From: Tritonibacter horizontis
GTDB lineage: Bacteria > Pseudomonadota > Alphaproteobacteria > Rhodobacterales > Rhodobacteraceae
Reading direction: 5' to 3'
Assembly: GCF_001518015.1 (NCBI RefSeq)
Contig: NZ_LPUY01000076.1
Span: 1 to 54,194, forward strand
DNA length: 54,194 nucleotides
Shown: positions 44,496-53,794 of the stretch, piece after piece
How positions within the stretch are numbered: the stretch's first letter is position 1
Layout of the letters: each line of letters begins with the position of its first letter
Program-made: the position numbers and the translations under genes
Notes under the pieces: generated by a model
What the model was told of the DNA's origin: nothing
The model's database searches: none
Seen by the model: the letters and a program-made list of their open reading frames with translations, nothing else

Positions 44496-44992
44496 TGAAG
44501 CTTTTGAACCGCCTGCTGCCGCATCCGCTGCTGACGCTGATGCTGACGGTGATCTGGCTGCTGCTGGTGAACCGCTTCTCGCTCAATTCACTGCTGTTCG
44601 GCTTTGTGCTGGGGCTGTTGATCCCGGTCGCGACCCAGCCCTATTGGCCCAACCGGCCCAAGCTGAAGCGCCCGATCAAGCTGGTGCCCTATGTCGCCCT
44701 GGTGATGTGGGATATCGTGGTGGCCAACTTTGCCGTTGCCCGGATCGTCCTGTTCATGCCCAACAGCAAACGCAAGCCCGCCTGGGTCGAGATCCCGCTG
44801 GACATCCGCACCCCCGAGGCGATTGCGATGCTGGGGGGCACCATCACCATGACACCGGGCACCCTCACTGCCGACATCTCGGCTGAGGGGCGTTCCCTGC
44901 TGGTCCATTGCCTGCATGCCCCCGACGTCGACGAGATCCGGAACGAGATCAAGACCCGCTATGAAGCCCGCCTGAAGGAGATCTTCGGATGA
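44495..44992 (+). CDS. Cation/H+ antiporter subunit E
   Basis: 165 residues of the MrpE/MnhE family: two or three N-terminal helices, then a cytoplasmic part with RKPAWVEIPLDIRTPEAIAML and the conserved ITMTPGTLTADIS. Needed for assembly of the Mrp complex. TGATG overlap with mrpD and ATGA overlap with mrpF. Confidence 0.93.
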   Translation: MKLLNRLLPHPLLTLMLTVIWLLLVNRFSLNSLLFGFVLGLLIPVATQPYWPNRPKLKRPIKLVPYVALVMWDIVVANFAVARIVLFMPNSKRKPAWVEIPLDIRTPEAIAMLGGTITMTPGTLTADISAEGRSLLVHCLHAPDVDEIRNEIKTRYEARLKEIFG

Positions 44993-45258
44993 TCGACTAT
45001 GCCTATGTCTTTACCTTTGGCTGTTTCGCGCTGGCGCTGCTGATGAACCTGTGGAAGATCCTGACCGCGACCGAGATCACCGACCGGATCCTGGCGCTGG
45101 ACACCATGTTCATCAATGCCATTGCCCTGGTGCTGCTGTTCGGCGTGATTGCCGGATCTGAGATCTTTTTCGAAGCGGTGCTGATCATGGCCATGCTCGG
45201 CTTTATTTCCACCGTGGCCTATGCGCGCTTCTTGCTGCGCGGCAATATCATCGAGTGA
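44989..45258 (+). CDS. Cation/H+ antiporter subunit F
   Basis: 89 residues, three helices, with the conserved Asp-containing LALDTMFINAIALVLL typical of MrpF. The gap to mrpG is 10 bp. Confidence 0.92.
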   Translation: MIDYAYVFTFGCFALALLMNLWKILTATEITDRILALDTMFINAIALVLLFGVIAGSEIFFEAVLIMAMLGFISTVAYARFLLRGNIIE

Positions 45259-45268
45259 GGTGCGCGAC

Positions 45269-45649
45269 ATGATCATTGATCTTCTTATCACTGTCAGCCT
45301 GGTCACCGGCGGCATCTTCGGCTTTGTCGGCTCATTCGGTCTGCTGAAACTCAACGACCCGATGTCGCGGATGCATGCCCCGACCAAGGCCACCACGCTG
45401 GGGGTGGGCGGGGTTCTGATCGGCTCCATGGCACACGCCTGGGCCTACGAGGGCCATGCCTCGGCGCATGAGCTGCTGATCACCCTGTTCCTGCTGGGCA
45501 CGGCGCCGGTCACGGCGAATTTCCTTGCCAAGGTCTATATCAACCAGCAAACCAAACCCAGCGACCTGCCCGGCCCCGGGGCCTGCGCCCTCTGGGCGAC
45601 CCACGACAAGTCAGAGCATCAGCCGCCCACCGAACAGCCCAAAGCCTGA
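45269..45649 (+). CDS. Cation/H+ antiporter subunit G
   Basis: 126 residues, three helices, with the MrpG hallmark GSFGLLKLNDPMSRMHAPTKATTLG. The start at 45269 is chosen because the open frame upstream overlaps mrpF and lacks homology. The C-tail is hydrophilic. Last mrp gene, 57 bp before the SelD fusion, which may be co-transcribed. Confidence 0.92.
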   Translation: MIIDLLITVSLVTGGIFGFVGSFGLLKLNDPMSRMHAPTKATTLGVGGVLIGSMAHAWAYEGHASAHELLITLFLLGTAPVTANFLAKVYINQQTKPSDLPGPGACALWATHDKSEHQPPTEQPKA

Positions 45650-45706
45650 CGGCCACCCCGGGAAACCGCCCCGCAGCCCGTCCCCAACAGCAAGGTCTGG
45701 CCCGCG

Positions 45707-47896
45707 ATGATGACGCATTCCGATCTGCCCCTGACGCGGGACCTGGTGCTGGTGGGCGGTGGCCATAGCCATGCGCTGGTGCTGCGCATGTGGGGGATGG
45801 CGCCGCTGGCGGGCGTGCGTCTGACCGTGATCAACCCCGGCCCCACCGCGCCCTATTCCGGCATGTTGCCCGGGTTTGTCGCCGGTCATTACCCGCGCGA
45901 GGCGCTGGATATCGACCTGGTGCAACTGGCCCGCTTTGCCGGGGCGCGGCTGGTGCTGGGGTCTGCGACCGCGATCAACCCACAGACCAAACAGATCCAC
46001 CTGCCGGGCCGCCCTGCAATTGCCTATGACGTGGCTTCGGTGGACATTGGCATCACCTCAGACATGCCCGCCCTTGCGGGGTTTGGCGAACACGCCCGGC
46101 CGGCGAAACCGCTTGGCGCCTTTGCAACCGCCTGGGAGGCGTTTCGCGATGGCACAGGACCCGCCCGGATTGCCTGCATCGGCGGCGGGGTCGCCGGGGT
46201 CGAGCTGATCCTTGCCATGGCCCATGCCCTGCGCCAACAGAACCGACTGGCCCAGGCCACGCTGATCGACGCCGGCGCGGCGCTCTCGGCCCTGGGACCG
46301 CGCAGCATCGCCCGTCTGCAAAAGGCGCTGCGGGCGCAGCAGGTCACAGTGCTGGAAAACGCCCCCCTTGCCGAGGTCACCGCAACCGGCCTGCGCCTGC
46401 AGGACGGCCGCGAGATCGCCAGCGATTTCACCGTCGGAGCCGCCGGCGCGCGCCCCTATGACTGGCTTCGGGACACCGGCCTGACCCATCACGAAGGCGC
46501 GCTGGTGGTCACCGACAGGCTGCAGACCTCCGACCCGGACATCTTTGCCAGCGGTGACTGCGCGCATATGGCATTTGCCCCGCGCCCCAAGGCCGGCGTC
46601 TTTGCCGTGCGCCAGGCGCCGGTGCTTTTCCACAACCTCCGCGCGGCCCTGTCGGGGGGGCGGATGCGCCGCTACCGCCCGCAGGCGGACTATCTCAAGC
46701 TGATTTCGATGGGGTCGAAAACCGCCTTGGCCGACCGGGGCAGCCGGTCCTACGCCGGCCCGCTGCTGTGGCACTTGAAGGACCGGATCGACCGTCGGTT
46801 CATGGCGAAATTCGCGGCCCTGCCAGTGATGGCGCCACCCGCCCTGCCGCAGCCTCACGCCAAGGGCCTGGCCGACGCCCTGGGCGACAAACCGCTCTGT
46901 GGCGGCTGCGGCTCCAAAGTCGGGCGGGGCAGCCTGAGGCACGGGATCGGCGCCCACGCCGGCGCCGCCCGCGATGATGTCACGCCCCTGCCCGGCGACG
47001 ATGCCGCGCAGCTGCGGACAGGCGAGGTCACACAGGTCCTCAGCACCGATCACCTGCGCGCCTTTACCAATGATCCCTTCACCATGACCCGGATCAGCGC
47101 CCAGCATGCGCTGAACGATATCTGGGCGATGGGGGCACAGCCGCAGGCGGCCACCCTGACGCTGATCCTGCCGCGTCAGTCGCCTGCCTTGCTGCAACGG
47201 CAACTGGCTGAAATCATGGCTGCCGCCGATCAGGAGATGGCAGCGGCCGGCGTTGCCATCGTCGGCGGGCATACCTCCATCGGGGCCGAGCTGACGGTGG
47301 GGTTCACGCTTACCGGGCTTTGTGACCGCGCCCCGATCACCCTGTCCGGCGCGCGACCGGGCGACCATCTGATCCTGACGAAACCGATTGGCTCCGGCAC
47401 GATTTTGGCCGCCGAAATGTCCGGTCAGGCGCGCGGGCGCTGGGTGGCCGGGGCGCTGGAAACCATGTGCCAGAGCCAGCGAAAGGCGGCCCAGATCCTG
47501 GCCGAGGAGGCCCATGCGATGACCGATGTCACCGGCTTTGGCCTGCTGGGGCATCTGCAGGGGCTCTGCGCTGCTTCGGGCCTTGGCGCCCAGATCCGGT
47601 TTGAAGCGGTGCCCAAACTGCGGGGCGCGGCAGAACTGGCCATCGCCGGGGTGCGCTCCAGCCTGTTTGCGGAAAACGCCGCCCTCCTGCCGCAGATCCA
47701 GGCCACCGGGGCGCGTGCGCTGCTGTTTGATCCGCAGACCTCGGGCGGACTCTTGGCCTGTGTCGCGCCGGAACAGTCGGAAATGCTGCTGACCCGCCTG
47801 CGCGCGCAGGGCTACCGCGCGGCAGAGATCGGCGTGATGCGCGGGCCCGGGGATGGCATCATTCTCCGCGACCCGCCGTCACCGCCGCCGCGCTGA
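45707..47896 (+). CDS. selD: NADH-dehydrogenase-like flavoprotein fused to selenide, water dikinase (SelD)
   Basis: 729 residues. Residues ~10-385 form an FAD-dependent pyridine-nucleotide-disulfide oxidoreductase domain (LVLVGGGHSHALVL; second Rossmann motif CIGGGVAGVEL). From about 390 the protein is SelD, which makes selenophosphate from selenide and ATP. The active-site loop C398-G-G-C401-G-S-K404 aligns C401 with the catalytic Cys17/Sec and K404 with Lys20 of E. coli SelD. The fusion is known in several bacteria; the flavin part may supply reduced selenide. Convergent with mnmH, overlapping it by 38 bp. Confidence 0.93.
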   Translation: MMTHSDLPLTRDLVLVGGGHSHALVLRMWGMAPLAGVRLTVINPGPTAPYSGMLPGFVAGHYPREALDIDLVQLARFAGARLVLGSATAINPQTKQIHLPGRPAIAYDVASVDIGITSDMPALAGFGEHARPAKPLGAFATAWEAFRDGTGPARIACIGGGVAGVELILAMAHALRQQNRLAQATLIDAGAALSALGPRSIARLQKALRAQQVTVLENAPLAEVTATGLRLQDGREIASDFTVGAAGARPYDWLRDTGLTHHEGALVVTDRLQTSDPDIFASGDCAHMAFAPRPKAGVFAVRQAPVLFHNLRAALSGGRMRRYRPQADYLKLISMGSKTALADRGSRSYAGPLLWHLKDRIDRRFMAKFAALPVMAPPALPQPHAKGLADALGDKPLCGGCGSKVGRGSLRHGIGAHAGAARDDVTPLPGDDAAQLRTGEVTQVLSTDHLRAFTNDPFTMTRISAQHALNDIWAMGAQPQAATLTLILPRQSPALLQRQLAEIMAAADQEMAAAGVAIVGGHTSIGAELTVGFTLTGLCDRAPITLSGARPGDHLILTKPIGSGTILAAEMSGQARGRWVAGALETMCQSQRKAAQILAEEAHAMTDVTGFGLLGHLQGLCAASGLGAQIRFEAVPKLRGAAELAIAGVRSSLFAENAALLPQIQATGARALLFDPQTSGGLLACVAPEQSEMLLTRLRAQGYRAAEIGVMRGPGDGIILRDPPSPPPR

Positions 47897-48944
47897 GGGC
47901 GTCAAGCCGTGCCAGGATGTCGCCCGCCGCCGCTGTCCGGTCCGCCTGTCCAAGCCCCGGCAACATGACCCGACCAAGAACTTCGGTCCGGTAGCGGCCC
48001 CGCGCCTTGCGATAGGCGGGGTCATAGTGGTCCTGCATCAGCCGCGCCGTCAGCGCCGCCTTGTCGCCGGCCTCGATCAGCGCCATCCAGTCATCCACCA
48101 CCGCATGAGAGCGATGCACCCGCAGCGGATCGAGCTGGCGGCGCAGCCTGTCCTGATCCGACAGAATGTCCGCATAGGCCGCGACCAGATAGTCACAGCG
48201 CGCCGCAAAGGGCGCATCGAGATCTATGCGCGGCGCTGATTTCATTGCCTCCCACAGGCACGGCGGCAGGATCCGGGCCCCGATCTTGCTGGCCTCCGCC
48301 TCGACCAGCACCGGCCGGCTGAGGTCCATCCGGGCCAGGGCACAGGCGATGTCGCTCTCGAAACGTTTCTGGCTGGGCTGGCCGCCGGCTCGCTCGCCCA
48401 GCAGGGATCCGCGATGGCGCGCCAGCCCCTCCAGGTCCAGAACCTGCCCGCCCAGACGCGCGACCTCCTGCAGGATTTCGGTCTTGGCGGTGCCGGTCAG
48501 CCCGTCCAGCAGCACCAGCCGATGCGCCACCGGCGTTACATAAAGCGCGTCATGCACCAGCCTGCGATAGGATTGATAGCCGCCGTCAACCACCTCTGCG
48601 CGCCAGCCGATCTGCCGCAACATCCAGGTAAAACTGCCCGACCGCTGCCCGCCGCGCCAGCAATAGACCAGCGGTTTCCAGCCGCCGTCGTGATGGCTCA
48701 GATGGTGTTCTATGTGGTTGGCGGCGTTGCGAAAAACCATCGCCGCCCCCAGCTTGCGCGCCAGAAAGGGGCTCTGCTGCACATAGATCGTGCCAACCTC
48801 GGCGCGTTCATCATTGTCCAGCACCGGCAAGTTGATCGCCCCCGGCACATGATCCTCGGCAAATTCGGCCGGGCTGCGCACGTCGATCACAGTATCGTGC
48901 GCATGGATCAGAAAATCTGAAAGTGTTTGAAACGTCAGCGACAT
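47859..48944 (-). CDS. mnmH: tRNA 2-selenouridine(34) synthase MnmH (SelU/YbbB)
   Basis: 361 residues. The rhodanese domain (about 10-115) has the catalytic C95 in VYCWRGGQRS; a P-loop domain follows (GLTGTAKTE near 155). It replaces sulfur with selenium in 2-thiouridine at tRNA wobble position 34, using selenophosphate from SelD. No selA, selB or selC is in this window, so selenium use here may be limited to tRNA. The stop lies inside the end of selD. Confidence 0.93.
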   Translation of the reverse strand: MSLTFQTLSDFLIHAHDTVIDVRSPAEFAEDHVPGAINLPVLDNDERAEVGTIYVQQSPFLARKLGAAMVFRNAANHIEHHLSHHDGGWKPLVYCWRGGQRSGSFTWMLRQIGWRAEVVDGGYQSYRRLVHDALYVTPVAHRLVLLDGLTGTAKTEILQEVARLGGQVLDLEGLARHRGSLLGERAGGQPSQKRFESDIACALARMDLSRPVLVEAEASKIGARILPPCLWEAMKSAPRIDLDAPFAARCDYLVAAYADILSDQDRLRRQLDPLRVHRSHAVVDDWMALIEAGDKAALTARLMQDHYDPAYRKARGRYRTEVLGRVMLPGLGQADRTAAAGDILARLDALSAAAVTAGRGE

Positions 48945-49133
48945 GCTCCATCTCTAGCGGCAAGGGTGGAACAACAAAACCGAAATTGATCGTCAGCGCG
49001 CCGGATCGGCTGGAGAGAGGCATACTCCTCCGCGTTCAGCGCACCTGCAGACCCGGCCGGATGTCGTTCGCCCGCAATGCCCCCAGGTGCGTCCCGGAGG
49101 GCCCCAAACCCTGAGTTGCGTAGAAAGCCCGCC

Positions 49134-49613
49134 ATGCCGGACCCGGATGTAGACATCGAGCTGTTGCCCGCGACGCTGATCCGCCGGCTGAACCAGTTGG
49201 CCGTGGCGCGTTTCATGTCTACCATGGCCGCAACTGGGCATGACCTGACGCCGGTGCAATTCTCGGCCCTGTCCAGTCTGCAATCACATCCCGGTGTCGA
49301 TCAGGCGACCCTGGCCGGGCTGATCGGCTATGACCGGGCGACACTAGGCAAGGTGGTGGAACGGCTGGAGAGCAAATGCCTGGTCAAGCGTCAGGTCCGC
49401 AGCACCGACCGGCGGGCCCGCAACCTGCATCTGACGCCGGCCGGCGACGCGCTGGTGACCGAGGTCCGCCCCCATGTGATCGCCATTCAGCCCAAGATCC
49501 TCGCCGGGCTCACTGCGGCAGAGCGGGCGCGGCTGATCCGCCTTTTGTCCCGTGCCGTCCTCAGCGCCGAACAGGACCAGCACGACGCGCCGCGCATGGT
49601 CTGGCACAGCTGA
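49134..49613 (+). CDS. MarR-family transcriptional regulator
   Basis: 159 residues with a winged helix-turn-helix (about 50-120): GVDQATLAGLIGYDRATLGKVVERLE and the wing SKCLVKRQVRSTDRRARNLHLT. The ligand is unknown. Start 49134 (MPDPDVDIELL) is the family-like start; the open frame extends 19 codons further without homology. It is divergent from mnmH over a 189-bp gap. Confidence 0.87.
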   Translation: MPDPDVDIELLPATLIRRLNQLAVARFMSTMAATGHDLTPVQFSALSSLQSHPGVDQATLAGLIGYDRATLGKVVERLESKCLVKRQVRSTDRRARNLHLTPAGDALVTEVRPHVIAIQPKILAGLTAAERARLIRLLSRAVLSAEQDQHDAPRMVWHS

Positions 49614-49635
49614 CATCACAGCCGCAGCGGCCCCG

Positions 49636-50370
49636 TCAGATCAGCGGCCCGGTGTCCGATGGCGGGTGCGCGACGGGGTCCGGATCAAACGGCTCGATCA
49701 GGTCCGGCCCGGCGGCGCGGTTGGAATTGACCACGGGATCGACCCGGTGAAAGGCCAGCGCCCCCTCCGGGCCGGGCTGCATCAGGCGCGACGCCCCCTT
49801 GCCCGCCTCCCCCAGCCACAGCGCCCAGTCCTGCGGCGCCAGGATCAGCGGCATCCGGTGGTGAAGCCCGGCCATCTGCCGGTTGGCGGCGGTGGTGACG
49901 ATGGCACAGGTGTCAAAGGCATCGGCCTGTGCTTGCCCCTGCCCCTGGCTGTTTTGCCCCTGCCAGCTTTGCCAGACTGCGGCAAAGGCCAAAGGCGCGC
50001 CATCGGCGCGATGGATGTACCAGGGCAGTCGGCGGCCGGCGGCATCCTTGGTCCATTCATAAAACCCCGTCGCCGGGATCAGGCAGCGCCGGGCGCGGCA
50101 GGCCTCCCGAAAGGCGGGTTTTTCGGCCAGGGTTTCGGCGCGCGCATTGATCAGCAGCGGACCAGAGTTTTCCGCATCATACCAGCTGGGCAGGAACCCC
50201 CAACGCATCGCGACAAGGCGCCGCCCCAGATCAGAAGCACGGACCACATGCACCGGGTCGGTGGGGCAAATATTGTAATTCGGCACCGGTGGCAGGGTGT
50301 TGGCAGGCTGCGCCGCAAAGAGCCGCACCATGGCATCGGCGGGCGTGGTGTTGGAAATCCGGCCACACAT
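49636..50370 (-). CDS. SOS-response-associated peptidase (YedK/HMCES family)
   Basis: 244 residues that would crosslink to abasic sites in single-stranded DNA. Catalytic C2 directly follows the start Met (MCGRISN). The other family residues are in NARAET, GFYEW and HHRMP. It lies 6 bp after the DUF1992 gene on the same strand. Confidence 0.92.
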   Translation of the reverse strand: MCGRISNTTPADAMVRLFAAQPANTLPPVPNYNICPTDPVHVVRASDLGRRLVAMRWGFLPSWYDAENSGPLLINARAETLAEKPAFREACRARRCLIPATGFYEWTKDAAGRRLPWYIHRADGAPLAFAAVWQSWQGQNSQGQGQAQADAFDTCAIVTTAANRQMAGLHHRMPLILAPQDWALWLGEAGKGASRLMQPGPEGALAFHRVDPVVNSNRAAGPDLIEPFDPDPVAHPPSDTGPLI

Positions 50371-50376
50371 GCCGCG

Positions 50377-50679
50377 TCACCCGCGCCTGCGGGCCAGTTC
50401 GATCCGCGCTTCGGTCAGCGACATGTCTGCAATGATCTTGCGCCGTTTGGTGCGGTCTCCCGTCTCGCGCAGCTCGGCCCGCAGCCGCGCCAGCTCCCGG
50501 CTGAGTGACACCACCTCGGGCACCGCGCCGCTGTCCTTCAGAATGCGGTTCATCACCGCGTTTTCGGGATCCTCACAGGGCGGCAAAGGCTGGCCTGCCC
50601 CCTTGAGATTATCAAAGGCACCCTCCGTTTCGGCGCGTGCGATCCGCGCATTGATAAGGTCGATCAGCGGGTGGTCCAT
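50377..50679 (-). CDS. DUF1992 (DnaJ-related) protein
   Basis: 100 residues, all helical, with the DUF1992 pattern (INARIARAETEGAFDNLKGAGQPLP near the start). Full-length relatives can be linked to a J-domain, but none is seen here. It starts an apparent two-gene unit with yedK. Confidence 0.85.
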   Translation of the reverse strand: MDHPLIDLINARIARAETEGAFDNLKGAGQPLPPCEDPENAVMNRILKDSGAVPEVVSLSRELARLRAELRETGDRTKRRKIIADMSLTEARIELARRRG

Positions 50680-50771
50680 GGCGTCTTGAAAAAGCCTGCA
50701 TCGGGTCGGTCAAACCCCAGATACACCGCCGCAGGCGCGCGGTCCATCGCTCCGTGCCTCCCGACAGCATG

Positions 50772-51731
50772 TTACACGAAATCAAACACATCCCGTGTCA
50801 GATCCGCGATCTCCACATCCTCGAGTATCAGGGTGGTCTGGGCGAATCGGACCACCACATCGTCGCCGCTGTCGGAGAAGTCCAATTGGCCATAGCGCCG
50901 TGCGCCGCTGGTGATCTCGATCTGATCCCGCGCATCGTTGAAATCGCGGATGGTATCCTCGCCAGAGTTCCGGCCAAAGACAAAAACATCGCGCCCGCCG
51001 CCGCCGACCAGCCTGTCGTCGCCGCCGCCGCCGTTCAGGGTATCGTTGCCCCGATTGCCCTTCAGCACATCACGCCCATTCTGCCCCAACAGGAGGTCAT
51101 CCCCCGACCCGCCACTCAGGCGATCCGCGCCGCCGCCGCCGTTCAGATCGTCATTGCCACTCTGCCCGTTCACGCGGTCCCGCCCGCCACCGCCAAAGAG
51201 CCGATCCGCACCGGCGCCGCCGTTCACAAGATCATTGCCGCCATCGCCGCGCAGGGTGTCATCGCCGCCGTTGCCGCTTATACGATCATTGCCACCGAAG
51301 CCCCGCACGTCATCTGCATAGGCGGACAAGGAAAACACATCCACGCCAGACAGCGCCTGCACCATCAAAGCCGCGTCATCCGCGGTGGAGGCGGTTGCCG
51401 ACGCGTTAAAAATCGCCACAGCGCTCATCGCGATGCCGCTCACCTGGTAGTAGTAATAGAAGTCTCCGCCGGAGTAGCTGCCATCCAGAAAGCCGGTCAC
51501 CGTCCCGCCGGTCGGAATGCCGTCCGAGGACACCGAAATTCCGGAACCGCCGAAAATCGTGCTGTAATATCCGCCGTAATAATATTCTATTTCAAGGACG
51601 TCCTCATACGTCACACCACCGAACGTGTAATGGGCATCATTGGAGAAATAGCTGTACACATAATTGGTGTAGAGGAGACCCAGATTGAGATTGTTCAGAT
51701 TAAAGGCACTGTACGTCGTAATATTCGCCAC
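50772..51731 (-). CDS. RTX-repeat calcium-binding secreted protein, Tyr-rich N-terminus
   Basis: 319 residues, with a GTG start (51731) and AAGGA 8 nt upstream. The first ~140 residues are rich in Tyr, Asn and Gly (for example EYYYGGYYSTIFGG, DFYYYYQVSG) and match no family I recognise. Residues ~145-250 hold about ten GGxGxDxL-type repeats, then a C-terminal region like type I secreted proteases (FVFGRNSGEDTIRDFNDARDQIEI). It lacks the HasA-like part of the RTX protein at 18026-18979. Export probably uses a type I system elsewhere. Confidence 0.87.
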   Translation of the reverse strand: MANITTYSAFNLNNLNLGLLYTNYVYSYFSNDAHYTFGGVTYEDVLEIEYYYGGYYSTIFGGSGISVSSDGIPTGGTVTGFLDGSYSGGDFYYYYQVSGIAMSAVAIFNASATASTADDAALMVQALSGVDVFSLSAYADDVRGFGGNDRISGNGGDDTLRGDGGNDLVNGGAGADRLFGGGGRDRVNGQSGNDDLNGGGGADRLSGGSGDDLLLGQNGRDVLKGNRGNDTLNGGGGDDRLVGGGGRDVFVFGRNSGEDTIRDFNDARDQIEITSGARRYGQLDFSDSGDDVVVRFAQTTLILEDVEIADLTRDVFDFV

Positions 51732-52025
51732 GGAAAATTCCTTCTTTCTTAATGCCTTGGCCCATATGGCCCATCGTCTGACCCTGCACAGGTATTTTGT
51801 TGCAATTGGGCGATTGCAGCCCGCATTTGCACCCTCTGGGAAATGGGCCGCGTTTCCTCTCCAATGAATGCCCCATTTTACGCTGCGGGGGAATAAAGAT
51901 TTAGGGTCGTGACCCGAATTAACCCCCGCCGGATCGCGCCGACGGGGGTTAATGATATGTTACCGATATGTCACACATGTTGACCCATTGTTTCGCGCAC
52001 GAAACAATGGGTCAGAAGTGCTGAC
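51732..52025. other. Intergenic region between 5'-nucleotidase and second RTX gene
   Basis: 294 bp, noticeably AT-rich near the RTX start. It contains three inverted repeats (listed at 51904-52014) next to the nucleotidase end, and an 8-bp direct repeat TGGCCCAT (51758-51765 and 51767-51774) in the RTX leader. The RTX promoter must lie between about 51780 and 51900. Confidence 0.45.
51904..52014 (-). repeat. Three stacked inverted repeats after the 5'-nucleotidase gene
   Basis: Reading from the nucleotidase stop: TGACCCATTGTTTCG and its complement (51981-51995 / 52000-52014, loop CGCA), a perfect 15-bp stem; TTAACCCCCG and its complement (51919-51928 / 51943-51952), 10-bp stem; GGGTC-GT-GACCC (51904-51915). 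None is followed by a U-tract on the minus strand. They may terminate, insulate or stabilise the transcript. Confidence 0.7.
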
Positions 52026-53606
52026 TTACTTCTTGCTGATGCGACCGTCGGTATAGGCACTGTAAGGGCCTGATGCGGCAAGGTATTCGGCGACGACATC
52101 GGCCAGATCCGGACCAAAGTCATAGGCGTTCTTGTCATCGCCGGCGAACATCTTGTAGCCATCCCCGCCGTTGCGAACGTAGTTGTTGGACACCACGCCA
52201 TAGGTTTTGGCCGGGTCGATCGCCACATAGGCGTCGCCTTCCATCACCATCACGTCAGAGATACGCGCGCCCGGTTCCTGAGCGGGATCAAAGGTGAACT
52301 TCATCCCCGCCACCTGCGGGAAGCGGCCGGCGCCCTCTTCGATTTGGCCGACACCGTTTTCCAGCGCGTCGATCATCGTCTGGCCGGTCACTTCGAAGGT
52401 CGAGAGCGTGTTCTGGAACGGCAGGACAGAGAGAACCTCGCCCATCGTCACTTCGCCCGCATCAATGGAGGACCGCAGACCGCCCCCGTTCTGGATCGCG
52501 ATGGTGACGCCCTGATCCTTCACCCGGTCGAGCATGGCATCGGCCACCAGATTGCCCATCGCACATTCGCCGGCCCGGCAGACATCGCGCGAGCCATCGA
52601 CGGTATCGGTGGTCTCGGCAACCACGCGGGTTTTCATTTCCTCGATCGGAGCGCCCATTTCGGCGACACGCGCCGCGATATCCGCATCCGGTGTCACCGA
52701 GGCATCCAGCAAGATCGGCTCGCCTTCGGCAGAGATCACATTGCCTTCGTCATCAAAGGTGACCGTCAGCTCGCCCAGATATTTGGAATAAGCATAGGCC
52801 TGAACCACCGGAACCCCGCCCGCCATCATCGGATAGGGACCAGCGGCCCGGTCGGACGTGTTGGACAAAAGGGTATGCGAATGGCCGCCAACCACCAGAT
52901 CCAGCCCGGGCACCTTTTCCGCGATTTCCAGATCCTTGGCCAGACCGACATGGGTCAGCGCAATGATCTTGTTGATGCCCTCGGCCTGCAGCGCCTCGAC
53001 ATCGGCGGTCAGGCTGTCGATTTCATCCTGAAAGACCACATTCGGACCGGGCGAAGATGTTTCGACCGTATCGGTGGCCAGCGCGGAGATAATGCCGATC
53101 TTCTCGCCACCGATCTCCAGCACGACGTGATTCTTCACCTTGCCCTTCAGCAGCGGCTCTGATGTCAGGTCAAGGTTGCCGGAGATCACCGGGAAAGACA
53201 CGGTATCCACGAAAGCTTCCAACCCGGCCGGACCATCGTCGAATTCGTGGTTGCCCACCGCCATCGCGTCATAGCCGATGGCCTCCATGAATTCGGCCTC
53301 GGCGGCACCTTTGTAGGTGGTATAGAACAATGAGCCCTGGAACGGATCGCCCGCATCCAGCAGAACCACGTTCTGCCCGTCAAGCGCGGCACGCATCTCG
53401 TCGACCTTGGCCTTGACCCGCGCCACACCGCCAAAACAGCTGCCTTCTGCTTCGCCCTCGGCGTCGCAGGTGGAATCGTATTTGTTGATCGATTCAATCC
53501 GGCTGTGGATGTCATTGGTGTGCAGGATGGTCAGCTTGTAATCCGCAGCCGCCAGGCCGGCTGTCAGCCCCAGCGCAGCAACCGATGTCAGGAAACGTGT
53601 CATCAT
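52026..53606 (-). CDS. Secreted bifunctional metallophosphatase / 5'-nucleotidase
   Basis: 526 residues with a signal peptide (about 1-21, AAADYKL). The metallophosphatase motifs are LHTNDIHSR, DAGDPFQGS, GNHEFDDG and GGHSHT, and the C-terminal substrate domain has NGGGLRSSI and SNNYVRNGGDGYKMF. It would hydrolyse extracellular nucleotides to nucleosides and phosphate. AAGGAGAGG precedes the ATG. A three-part hairpin set follows the stop. Confidence 0.93.
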   Translation of the reverse strand: MMTRFLTSVAALGLTAGLAAADYKLTILHTNDIHSRIESINKYDSTCDAEGEAEGSCFGGVARVKAKVDEMRAALDGQNVVLLDAGDPFQGSLFYTTYKGAAEAEFMEAIGYDAMAVGNHEFDDGPAGLEAFVDTVSFPVISGNLDLTSEPLLKGKVKNHVVLEIGGEKIGIISALATDTVETSSPGPNVVFQDEIDSLTADVEALQAEGINKIIALTHVGLAKDLEIAEKVPGLDLVVGGHSHTLLSNTSDRAAGPYPMMAGGVPVVQAYAYSKYLGELTVTFDDEGNVISAEGEPILLDASVTPDADIAARVAEMGAPIEEMKTRVVAETTDTVDGSRDVCRAGECAMGNLVADAMLDRVKDQGVTIAIQNGGGLRSSIDAGEVTMGEVLSVLPFQNTLSTFEVTGQTMIDALENGVGQIEEGAGRFPQVAGMKFTFDPAQEPGARISDVMVMEGDAYVAIDPAKTYGVVSNNYVRNGGDGYKMFAGDDKNAYDFGPDLADVVAEYLAASGPYSAYTDGRISKK

Positions 53607-53794
53607 TGGTTAAATCCTCTCCTTGTTATGCCACCGCTACCGATGGTTGTTATGACGTTGATACTCGGGATCTTTGCCCAAACAGTCAAAAACAAACTTA
53701 CGTGACAGAGCCCGATCGACCCTAGGGAAACTTTGACCTGCCATTTGCATAAGCGCCCTTGCGCAAGAGGGTAGACTGGGGGCATGACACCGCC

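Noticed and set aside
51001-51300. DNA-level repeats that could be read as a CRISPR-like or tandem array
   Set aside because: They are the repeated Gly-Asp codons of RTX calcium-binding nonapeptides, with no spacers of fixed length.
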